NCBI GenBank assembly: GCA_022567775.1
Contig: JADFGH010000062.1
Location: 1-9,519, forward strand
Length of the DNA stretch: 9,519 nucleotides
Reading direction: 5' to 3'
DNA from: Pseudomonadota bacterium
GTDB taxonomy: Bacteria; Pseudomonadota; Gammaproteobacteria; Steroidobacterales; Woeseiaceae
Shown here: in pieces, positions 1 to 5,834 of the stretch
Numbering within the stretch: the stretch's first letter is position 1
Layout: the number at the start of each line of letters is the position of its first letter
The notes under the pieces: model-generated
What the model was told of the DNA's origin: nothing
Databases searched by the model: none
Seen by the model: the letters and a program-made list of their open reading frames with translations, nothing else
Program-made: the position numbers and the translations under genes

Positions 1-1
1 C

Positions 2-247
2 CGGGTTGCGCGCGCGAAAGAGTTCGGGGAAACGCGTGGCTTCATCAAGATAATCGTGGACGCCGATTCAGAGGAAATTCTCGGTGCCGCAATACTGGGT
101 CTCAACGGTGACGAGGCAATTCACTGCCTGCTGGACACGATGTATGCACGGCAGCCTTATACGGTGATCTCACGCGCCGTGCATATTCACCCGACAGTGG
201 CCGAACTGATACCCACCGTGTTACAGGAAATGCAGCCCCTGGAATAA
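2..247 (+). CDS. C-terminal part of a mercuric-reductase-like pyridine nucleotide-disulfide oxidoreductase (5' truncated by window)
   Basis: The open frame enters from the window edge (first full codon at base 2) and ends with TAA at 245-247. Only about 81 C-terminal residues are present. They match the dimerisation domain of class I flavoprotein disulfide reductases (lipoamide dehydrogenase, glutathione reductase, mercuric reductase). The visible pattern is GFIKIIVD, then ILGAAILG, a GDEAIH stretch, and near the end the diagnostic HIHPTVAELIPT, whose His-Pro is donated to the partner subunit's active site. The wording is closest to the FAD-dependent mercuric-reductase-like group. The tail ends in MQPLE and lacks the vicinal cysteine pair of true MerA, so mercury reduction should not be assumed. 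The catalytic CxxxxC and the nucleotide-binding domains lie outside the window. It converges on the thioesterase gene with only 7 bases between stop codons and no visible terminator. Confidence 0.88.
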   Translation, partial: RVARAKEFGETRGFIKIIVDADSEEILGAAILGLNGDEAIHCLLDTMYARQPYTVISRAVHIHPTVAELIPTVLQEMQPLE

Positions 248-254
248 GCTCGTA

Positions 255-686
255 TCAGTTGCCGTTCGCTTTGAACTGACTCAGGGCCTCGCGAATTTCG
301 TCCGGGATCACCTGGGATTCCAGGTTGCCGTCTTCCAGGATCTTTGCGAAAACGCGAGTGGCTTTGCCTTCAGTGACTTGCTGTCCATTACGAAGATTGA
401 CGGCGTTACAGTGCCAGTGCACCGTTTTCTCGCGGATCTCGAGCAAGGTCAGCGTGCACTGCACCCGATCGCCATACGCGGCGGGTCCGACGAATCGAAA
501 CTGGATCTCGCCCATGACGAAGGCGCTGCGATCTTTCGTAATCATTCGATTGATTGGATGACCGATCCGCCGAAACAACTCGTGTTCGATTTCATTGAAC
601 CACGCCACTTCCCGCGCGTAATAAACGAGGCCGAAAGGGTCCGACTCACCCCAGTTGACGGTCAATTCCTGTGTATAAGCTGACAT
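255..686 (-). CDS. Hot-dog-fold acyl-CoA thioesterase, 4-hydroxybenzoyl-CoA thioesterase / YbgC-like
   Basis: A 143-residue single-domain protein, the usual size for this family, which hydrolyses acyl-CoA or aryl-CoA thioesters in the cytoplasm as dimers or tetramers. The N-terminal signature DPFGLVYYAREVAWFNE (residues 16-32) is the family's D-x-x-G-x-V/I-Y-Y helix block, with Asp16 the likely catalytic acid. The strands FVMGEIQFRFVGPAAYGD (about 56-73) and QQVTEGKATRVFAKI (about 102-116) complete the hot-dog sheet. I chose ATG at 686 because homology begins there. An in-frame ATG at 716 adds ten residues that look unlike the family, and that codon sits inside an inverted repeat. The Shine-Dalgarno at 686 is weak. 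It is the last gene of the minus-strand M20-P450 cluster, 76 bases after the P450 stop. The acyl group is unknown. Confidence 0.88.
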   Translation of the reverse strand: MSAYTQELTVNWGESDPFGLVYYAREVAWFNEIEHELFRRIGHPINRMITKDRSAFVMGEIQFRFVGPAAYGDRVQCTLTLLEIREKTVHWHCNAVNLRNGQQVTEGKATRVFAKILEDGNLESQVIPDEIREALSQFKANGN

Positions 687-693
687 TGTCGAT

Positions 694-718
694 CCATGCG
701 TGAAACCAGCGCGCATGG
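694..718. repeat. Perfect 7-bp inverted repeat just upstream of the thioesterase start
   Basis: The arms CCATGCG (694-700) and CGCATGG (712-718) are separated by 11 bases. On the minus-strand transcript the hairpin ends 7 bases before the ATG at 686, where a ribosome would bind. It could be an operator or an RNA hairpin tuning translation of the last gene of the operon. No T-tract follows, so it is not a classical terminator. Confidence 0.45.
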
Positions 719-762
719 TACCAGTGATACTCGCATTGGCAAGATTTGAGTCCGGAAGCCTG

Positions 763-2007
763 TCAGCTCCACTCCACCCACAGTTCTTTCGGTCCCCGGA
801 ATTGTACTGTCTCGATCATTGCGAAAGACTGGTCGTCGACCAGCCGCAGGTCCGGCAAGCTCTGCGTAAGCTCTTCCAGGATGATCTGCAGCTCGAAACG
901 GGCCAGCGGCGCGCCGAGGCAGAAATGATTGCCAAATCCGAACGAGATATGGGCGCGGGCATCCTTGCGATGCATATCGAAAAGTTCGCTGTTCTCGAAT
1001 TTGTCTTCGTCGCGATTTGCTGACGCCAGGAAACAAAGTACGCGATCTCCAGCGGCGATGCTCACGCCAGAAATCTCGACAGGCTGCCTCGCGAGGCGGC
1101 GCCAGGCGACTACGGATGGCCGGAACCGCAGAATTTCTTCAATTGCACCGGGAATGAGATCTGGCTTTTCAGCAAGCTCGGCCCACGCCCCTTCTTCCTG
1201 TAGCAATGTGAGTATGGCGTTGGCTGACGCATTCGTGGTGGTCTCATGACCCGCGAGTAGCAATCCGAAGACGACATTGTTTATGTCCTCGATCGATAGC
1301 GCGGATTCGTCTTTGGCCCGGGTTGCCAGCATGTCACTCGGCAAATCGTCACCCGGCTCATTCATTTTCCGTTGCACCAGGTCGAGACAGTAATCCCAGT
1401 AATCCGCGAGGTTGTTTGCCGCCTCGAGCTGACGCTCGCCGTGCAGCCTGCCAAACGTCAGCAACAGGCGATCGTCCGCCCATCGTTTGATATGCGCGAC
1501 ATCCTCCGGCGGCACACCGAGCAGTTCGAAAAGAACCAGCGCTGGCAATTCATAGACGCACTGGGCCACCAAGTCGGCACGATTATCTTCAATGAACTCA
1601 CTGACCGACTCATCCACGAGTTGCCTGATATAAGGCTCCAGCGCCTTCATGCGACGCGGCGCAAAAGCCAGCTGCGTGTGGCGGCGAATCCGCGCGTGGT
1701 CATCCCGGGTATTGTTGGAAAGCGTCGGGCGCGGTGTGAACTTGCGCTGCTTCAGAAGTTCGACAACCTCGTCCGTAAACGGCTCCAGCGGTTGTAGCGT
1801 GATCTCTGCGGAGAAATTCTCGGTGTCTCCCAAAATCCGTTTGACATCGTCATACTTGCTGACCGCCCAGTAGCCGATATCCGGCAGGTAGGTGACAGGA
1901 CTTTCCGCGCGCGCCTGTTTGAGGGTTGCCTCGAGTTGCTGGTTCGACAAGTCAAACAATTCCGAAAGTGCCGTTACCGGGCAGGCATGGCCGGTCGCAT
2001 CATTCAC
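763..2007 (-). CDS. Bacterial class I cytochrome P450 monooxygenase
   Basis: A 414-residue soluble P450 of normal bacterial length with no membrane anchor. All landmarks are present in order: a C-helix DDHARIRRH (about 102-110), the I-helix oxygen-activation motif AGHETT (252-257), the K-helix ExxR within EEILRFRP (Glu291 to Arg294), and the haem loop FGFGNHFCLG (356-365) with Cys363 as thiolate ligand. It should hydroxylate an organic substrate using O2 and electrons from a separate ferredoxin and reductase. Neither partner is encoded in this window. The start is GTG at 2007, supported by a strong purine-rich Shine-Dalgarno (GGGAGAG, about 2015-2021) 7 bases upstream. It begins 19 bases after the M20 hydrolase stop, so the two are almost certainly co-transcribed. 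The CYP family and substrate cannot be assigned by eye. Confidence 0.97.
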   Translation of the reverse strand: MNDATGHACPVTALSELFDLSNQQLEATLKQARAESPVTYLPDIGYWAVSKYDDVKRILGDTENFSAEITLQPLEPFTDEVVELLKQRKFTPRPTLSNNTRDDHARIRRHTQLAFAPRRMKALEPYIRQLVDESVSEFIEDNRADLVAQCVYELPALVLFELLGVPPEDVAHIKRWADDRLLLTFGRLHGERQLEAANNLADYWDYCLDLVQRKMNEPGDDLPSDMLATRAKDESALSIEDINNVVFGLLLAGHETTTNASANAILTLLQEEGAWAELAEKPDLIPGAIEEILRFRPSVVAWRRLARQPVEISGVSIAAGDRVLCFLASANRDEDKFENSELFDMHRKDARAHISFGFGNHFCLGAPLARFELQIILEELTQSLPDLRLVDDQSFAMIETVQFRGPKELWVEWS

Positions 2008-2026
2008 AGCTTGACTCTCCCGGAGT

Positions 2027-3211
2027 TCACCTTGAGGGCAGTTGGGCTTCTACCAGCGCAACCCAGTAGTCGGCGCCAACTGTCAGTATTTCGTCGTTGA
2101 GATCGTAATTGGGATTATGCAGCGTAGCACCGCAATGGCCATCCAGGCCATTGCCGATCAGGATGTAACAACCCGGCTTCACTTGCAGCATTCGCGCAAA
2201 ATCTTCGGATGCGCTGCACGGCGGGCAATTCGCATCAACAGCGGGCTCGCCAGCCACCTTGCGAGCGGCGGCGATCGCGGCAGCGGTCTCATCAGCTGTG
2301 TTCACGGTCACAATGAAGTCGTTTCGGTACTCAACTGAACCCTCCGCGCCATGGGCGGCAGTGATTCCGGCAACGATCTCCCGCATGCGCGCTGCGATCA
2401 ACTCCTGCGTGTTCGTGGACATGGCGCGACAGTCACCCTTGATAGTGACGGTTGACGGGATAACGTTGCGGGCGCCATCGGTCAGGACCTCGGTTACCGA
2501 GACGACGCCCCAATCCTGCGGCGCCACGGACCGGGAAACGATTGATTGCAGGGCCAGAATCACCTCCGCAGCAATGACAACCGGATCAATCGCGCGATCA
2601 GGCATGGAGGCATGGCCGCCTCGGCCTTTGATGGTGATGACGAAGATGTCCTCCGAGGTCATGATCGCGCCTTTCCTTACGGCGAAATGGCCCGCTGGAA
2701 TTCCGGGCATGTTGTGCATGCCGTACACCGCCTGCATCGGAAAGCGCTCGAAAAGACCATCTTCGATCATTGAAAGCGCGCCGCGCCCGTCTTCCTCGCT
2801 CGGCTGAAATATGAAATAGACGGTGCCGTCGAATTCGCCTGACCCGGCAAGTTGCCGCGCGGCGGCAAGCAGCATTGCGGTGTGTCCGTCATGACCGCAA
2901 CCGTGAAAAACGCCATCGTGGACCGAGCGATGTTCGAAAGTGTTGGCTTCCTGGATCGGCAGTGCATCCATATCGGCACGCAGGCCGATAGCCTGGTGAG
3001 CAGCGCCGCGCTTCAACACGCCCACTACGCCCGTCGTCCCGATAGCGGTATGCACGTCGAGTCCGAATTCGGCGAGCAAGCTCGCTACTTTGCCGGCGGT
3101 ACGATCTTCCTGAAAACCAAGCTCCGGATGCTTGTGAATATCCTGACGCCAAGACCGTGCATCCTTTTGAATATTTCGCAATTGACTCTCGGTTCGCGAT
3201 GTTACGCTCAC
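2027..3211 (-). CDS. M20 family metallo-amidohydrolase (hippurate hydrolase / N-acyl-amino-acid amidohydrolase type)
   Basis: A 394-residue protein, typical for the M20D amidohydrolases that cleave N-acyl amino acids, hippurate or indole-acetyl-amino-acid conjugates using two metal ions. Visible family motifs are HKHPELGFQE (26-35), GLRADMDALPI (76-86), the metal-binding GCGHDGH (104-110; Cys105 and His107), PSEEDGRGA (137-145; Glu139 and Glu140), His166 in GMHNMPG, and GRGGHASMPD (196-205) at the start of the dimerisation domain. SASEDFA (333-339) and LHNPNYD (364-370; His365) complete the second metal site. All expected ligands look intact. There is no signal peptide, so it should be cytoplasmic. 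Translation must start at GTG 3211 or at a rarer codon, because a TAG lies a few codons upstream. The Shine-Dalgarno there is poor. The GTG overlaps the stop of a possible 30-residue ORF (GTGA), which would allow coupled translation. Confidence 0.96.
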   Translation of the reverse strand: MSVTSRTESQLRNIQKDARSWRQDIHKHPELGFQEDRTAGKVASLLAEFGLDVHTAIGTTGVVGVLKRGAAHQAIGLRADMDALPIQEANTFEHRSVHDGVFHGCGHDGHTAMLLAAARQLAGSGEFDGTVYFIFQPSEEDGRGALSMIEDGLFERFPMQAVYGMHNMPGIPAGHFAVRKGAIMTSEDIFVITIKGRGGHASMPDRAIDPVVIAAEVILALQSIVSRSVAPQDWGVVSVTEVLTDGARNVIPSTVTIKGDCRAMSTNTQELIAARMREIVAGITAAHGAEGSVEYRNDFIVTVNTADETAAAIAAARKVAGEPAVDANCPPCSASEDFARMLQVKPGCYILIGNGLDGHCGATLHNPNYDLNDEILTVGADYWVALVEAQLPSR

Positions 3212-3300
3212 TGTCGTTCTGACATTCTATCGCTCGCTGGGGAAAGCTCCAGCGAGACCTCGTCATACTCTCTGGCAATGGTATCGAACCTGTCGATCAA
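3208..3300 (-). CDS. Possible 30-residue leader or small ORF overlapping the M20 gene start
   Basis: Reading the minus strand from TTG at 3300 gives 30 residues (begins LIDRFDTIAREYDEV, ends MSERQ) and stops at TGA 3210-3208, which overlaps the GTG start of the M20 gene in a GTGA arrangement. Codon third positions are mostly G or C, as in real genes here. The initiation signal is doubtful. A perfect AGGAG (3317-3321) is ideally spaced for a GTG at 3308, but that GTG opens a different frame and stops after three codons (TGA at 3299-3297, itself overlapping the TTG). Either TTG is used through coupling, or a base is lost or gained here, or the whole thing is untranslated leader. I do not recognise the peptide. 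Confidence 0.3.
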   Translation of the reverse strand: MIDRFDTIAREYDEVSLELSPASDRMSERQ

Positions 3301-3518
3301 ATTAACACGATATTCGCTCCTGTTAAGTCGATCGACCTATGTGTGAACCGTGTCTACGCAATCAACATAATGTTTTATTCGAAAGCAGAATATCCGGCAA
3401 TTATGTCGAATCATAACTCATTGATTTCAGAAGTCTTTTTTTTAAATTTGCATCGGGTTCATGAATATCGAAAGCAGTTGTTGACACCGCAATTTTGCAT
3501 GTGAAACGCTTCACGAAC
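3301..3518. other. AT-rich divergent intergenic region holding presumed promoters and short inverted repeats
   Basis: No credible gene lies here. The stretch from about 3361 to 3450 is markedly richer in A and T than its neighbours, includes a run of eight T (3436-3443), and contains two small palindromes: AACAT-A-ATGTT (3364-3374), and TTATG and CATAA (3401-3405 and 3412-3416) separated by six bases. These are candidate operator half-sites between the leftward hydrolase operon and the rightward riboswitch operon. The assignment is inference from position and symmetry. Confidence 0.4.
3481..3509 (+). promoter_or_regulatory. Candidate sigma-70 promoter for the riboswitch-led operon
   Basis: TTGACA at 3481-3486 is a perfect -35 consensus. 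With a 17-base spacer the -10 would be AAACGC (3504-3509), a poor match, so either an activator is needed or the real promoter lies elsewhere. The predicted transcript start, about 3516, would fall right at the 5' edge of the riboswitch P1 stem, which fits. Confidence 0.35.
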
Positions 3519-3602
3519 CATTGATAAAGGCACTCCTTCCGTGAGGAAGGGTCGCAAAGCCACCGGTCTAAATACTCGTCAGACAGCGGAGTTACCACGA
3601 TG
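3519..3602 (+). ncRNA. Cyclic-di-GMP-I riboswitch (GEMM-I class) controlling the downstream membrane-protein operon
   Basis: The region folds as a GEMM-I aptamer. P1 pairs CATTG (3519-3523) with CGATG (3598-3602). P2 pairs GGC (3529-3531) with GCC (3559-3561) and continues in a hairpin CCTTCC (3535-3540) / GGAAGG (3545-3550), capped by the GNRA tetraloop GTGA (3541-3544). The conserved block CGCAAAGCC lies at 3553-3561. P3 pairs CCG+GTCT (3563-3569) with AGAC (3581-3584) and CGG (3587-3589). The conserved 3' block GTTACC is at 3591-3596. The layout matches the Vibrio Vc2 aptamer from memory of its sequence. The base at the guanine-recognising position looks like G (3529), which favours c-di-GMP, but the cGAMP-binding GEMM-Ib subclass cannot be excluded by eye. 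The P1 3' strand contains the AUG of the next gene, and P3 overlaps its GGAG, so ligand binding should block translation initiation (inference). Confidence 0.9.
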
Positions 3603-4709
3603 AATTTTGTCCTTAATATTACACCCTGGCCTGTTCTCTCTGCATTGTTGTGGATAGTACTGGTCATTGCAACGCTCTATCTCGCACGGCCTACGGCGCA
3701 CAAACTCATTTTAGCTGCAGGCAATTCGCTCCACAAAATGTTTCGTATTGCATCCGTGTCAGTCGCAGGTGCCGAAAAGGGTCTCGCGAACAGAAACCGC
3801 GAAGTGCTGCTGGCCGCGGGTCGTGAAGCAAAGGAGCGAATCGTCGAGCGGGAGTTCGATCGTATCAACGAGACGGTCCGCAAGGACCTCGCGAATTATT
3901 CGGCATTGCATCGGAGCCTGAGTGAATCCATCGGCCGTATCGAACAGGATCACAAGGATGCTGTCGACGTGCCACCCGATCCGCCTGGCTGGGTGAACGC
4001 GGTTAAAGCAGTCGCCAATATCGATTCAAGAGAAGGCCGCGTTGGCATCGGCAACGTGCTGAGCGACATTCACAAATCGCTCGTCAAGGCACACAAGGAA
4101 GCCATGGTGATGTATCGGGAGGCGAGCAGTAAACGCCACGAATTGCTCAGAAAGATGCGGCCGGAATGGCGGCAAATCGAGCAGACCCTGAACAAGGTCG
4201 GGAAAAACGTCGACAGCCTGATTAGCCGCTCGGTAACCATCGACCGTCACATGCAGGAATACGAGGACATCGTCCAAGGCGAGGACCGGGCAGTCTCGGT
4301 TCTCTCTTCGTCTTCACTGGTCTATTTCTTTGTTTCCGCAGGGGTCCTGATCATTGCCCTTGGTGGCGCCATGATCAACTTCTCGCTGATCGCAAGGCCG
4401 ATGGCCGAGATGGTTGGTGGAACCTCGCTGATCGGTGGCTTCAAGACCGCGGATATTGCGGCCCTCGTTATCATCCTGGTGGAAATTTCCATGGGCTTGT
4501 TCCTGATGGAATCGTTGCGCATTACGCGCCTGTTTCCGGTTATCGGTGCACTTCCTGACAAGACCCGGGTGCGTATGGTCTATATCACATTCACGATGCT
4601 GTTTTTGCTCGCGAGTGTAGAGGCCGGTCTTGCATACATGCGTGAAGTGCTGCTGCACGATGAACTTGCGACCAGTGCGTTGCTCAGAGGCGATGGTGAT
4701 GTCGCGTAG
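3600..4709 (+). CDS. Unrecognised four-helix membrane protein with long helical soluble region, first gene under the riboswitch
   Basis: A 369-residue protein. Hydrophobic segments lie at about 11-29, 238-262, 283-304 and 326-347. Between the first and second is a charged, strongly helical region of about 200 residues, with likely coiled coil around 60-120 and 150-230 broken by a proline-rich turn (VPPDPPGW, 124-131). The start is ATG 3600, with GGAG at 3588-3591 eight bases upstream. Both are inside the riboswitch fold. I see no enzymatic motif and no HAMP, GGDEF, EAL or PilZ signature. The architecture resembles a scaffold or sensor rather than a transporter. A small membrane protein gene starts 17 bases later and a VWA lipoprotein follows, so it probably works with them in one envelope complex. 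Family unknown. I am confident it is a gene and not confident of any function. Confidence 0.9.
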   Translation: MNFVLNITPWPVLSALLWIVLVIATLYLARPTAHKLILAAGNSLHKMFRIASVSVAGAEKGLANRNREVLLAAGREAKERIVEREFDRINETVRKDLANYSALHRSLSESIGRIEQDHKDAVDVPPDPPGWVNAVKAVANIDSREGRVGIGNVLSDIHKSLVKAHKEAMVMYREASSKRHELLRKMRPEWRQIEQTLNKVGKNVDSLISRSVTIDRHMQEYEDIVQGEDRAVSVLSSSSLVYFFVSAGVLIIALGGAMINFSLIARPMAEMVGGTSLIGGFKTADIAALVIILVEISMGLFLMESLRITRLFPVIGALPDKTRVRMVYITFTMLFLLASVEAGLAYMREVLLHDELATSALLRGDGDVA

Positions 4710-4726
4710 CGGTAGCGGGCAACTTC

Positions 4727-5029
4727 ATGTGGATAACGACGGCCGCACAGATGGGCATGGGATTTATCCTGCCCTTCGCACTGACCTTCGTCGCCATACC
4801 GCTGGAGACATTCGTTCACTCACTGCGTACGGTCATCGGTCTGCTCGCGATCGGAACATTGCGTTTCATGTCGCTGGCACTCCGGCTGTCCGGCAACGCC
4901 TTCCGTTATCTTGGTGTGCTGTTTACTCAGTTATATGACCTGCCGTTGTTCATTCCGCTGTGGTGGGCTGCGAGGGAACCCGCTGCAGCCAAGCCAGGCG
5001 ATACCGGCTTATCGGAGTTACGATCATGA
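4727..5029 (+). CDS. Small multi-helix inner-membrane protein, unrecognised
   Basis: A 100-residue, very hydrophobic protein with helices at about 8-29, 35-52 and 62-80 and a short polar tail. ATG 4727 is the first start in frame after an upstream TGA (4697). Its Shine-Dalgarno is weak (GCGGG, 4716-4719 region), and a second ATG at 4751 could also serve. It follows the preceding gene by 17 bases, and its stop overlaps the lipoprotein start as ATGA, a sign of translational coupling. It may be a separate subunit, or the C-terminal membrane part of the preceding protein encoded separately here. The hydrophobic continuation in another frame makes a gene split plausible. An alternative overlapping frame (4630-4938) is arginine-rich, lacks membrane or domain character, and was not preferred. 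Confidence 0.72.
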   Translation: MWITTAAQMGMGFILPFALTFVAIPLETFVHSLRTVIGLLAIGTLRFMSLALRLSGNAFRYLGVLFTQLYDLPLFIPLWWAAREPAAAKPGDTGLSELRS

Positions 5030-5661
5030 AATCACTCAATCTGTTGGCATGTTGCCTGTTGCTTGCCAGTTGCGGGCCGTCTCAAGCGCCTAATTCCGGC
5101 GTGTACATGCTGGTCGATACTTCCGGCACCTATCGTGACGAAATTCAGAAGGCGGAGCAGATCATCCGCTATACCTTGTCCCGACTCGACGCCACGGATT
5201 CATTCGCGGTTGCCCGGATTGATACCGGCAGTTTCAGTGAGAAGGACATTATCGCAAAAATGACGTTCGACGATCGTCCGAGCACCATTAACCGTCAGAA
5301 GCGACTGTTTGCGGAGCAAGTCCAAAAATTCGTGAATGAAGCGAAATCGGCTCCGTACACTGATATCACGGGCGGATTGCTGCAGGCTGTGGAATATCTC
5401 AATGAAAAGGGGCCGACAGTCAAGACCGTGCTGATTTTCTCCGATCTCAAAGAAGAGCTGGAGGAAGGGTACATTCGTGATATCAGTTTCGAACTGGACG
5501 GTTTCAACATCATTGCGCTGAACGTCACCAAGCTCCGGTCAGATAACATAGACCCGCGCGAATACCTGGCGCGGCTTGATGAGTGGCAGGCAAAGGTCGA
5601 AAAATCTGGCGGCACCTGGCGCGTAATCAACGATCTCGATGGGCTGGAGGGATTGCTTTAA
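5026..5661 (+). CDS. von Willebrand factor A (VWA)-domain lipoprotein
   Basis: A 211-residue protein starting at ATG 5026, with GGAG (5014-5017) eight bases upstream and a four-base overlap with the previous gene. The N-terminus is a type II signal peptide with lipobox LASC (13-16), giving a lipidated Cys16. The mature protein should sit in the inner or outer membrane facing the periplasm. Residues from about 26 form a VWA fold. The first MIDAS loop is DTSGT (31-35; Asp31, Ser33, Thr35), a Thr variant of the usual D-x-S-x-S. Thr112 in YTDITGG and Asp140 in IFSDLKE are the likely other metal-site residues, so metal-dependent ligand binding appears retained. VWA domains mediate protein-protein contact. 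Here the partner may be the preceding membrane proteins. Longer in-frame starts upstream would remove the signal peptide from the N-terminus and were rejected. Confidence 0.9.
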   Translation: MKSLNLLACCLLLASCGPSQAPNSGVYMLVDTSGTYRDEIQKAEQIIRYTLSRLDATDSFAVARIDTGSFSEKDIIAKMTFDDRPSTINRQKRLFAEQVQKFVNEAKSAPYTDITGGLLQAVEYLNEKGPTVKTVLIFSDLKEELEEGYIRDISFELDGFNIIALNVTKLRSDNIDPREYLARLDEWQAKVEKSGGTWRVINDLDGLEGLL

Positions 5662-5834
5662 CGGCAACTCTTCAATAGAGGTCGAGAACCGCTCAGCGAG
5701 GCCAAATGAGTACCAGATACCGCCAAAAGGGCCAAAAACTTGATTTTCATCACGTTCCCGCTGGTCGCACTTGCATGCCGGCAGATCCTATTTAACAATT
5801 TTGCCGCGATCAGGATTCCGGGCAGGGGTAGGCC

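Noticed and set aside
1..247. Calling the truncated flavoprotein MerA (mercuric reductase)
   Set aside because: The C-terminal vicinal cysteines needed for mercury handling are absent, and no mer genes are nearby.
662..1036. 124-codon minus-strand frame inside the P450 3' end
   Set aside because: It is a shadow of the P450 gene, Arg/Pro-rich, and the P450 frame with the haem motif is unambiguous.
3401..3667. 88-codon open frame on the minus strand across the riboswitch
   Set aside because: It is antisense to the structured leader and to the start of the 369-residue gene, has no recognisable domain, and is explained by the opposite strand.
4630..4938. 102-codon plus-strand frame overlapping the 369- and 100-residue genes
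   Set aside because: It overlaps two better candidates, is rich in Arg and His without domain character, and would displace the hydrophobic frame coupled to the lipoprotein.
5706..5795. 29-residue ORF with a GAGG five bases upstream in the gap before the coiled-coil gene
   Set aside because: It has a plausible start signal but no hydrophobic or domain character and nothing to support it beyond length. It could be chance.
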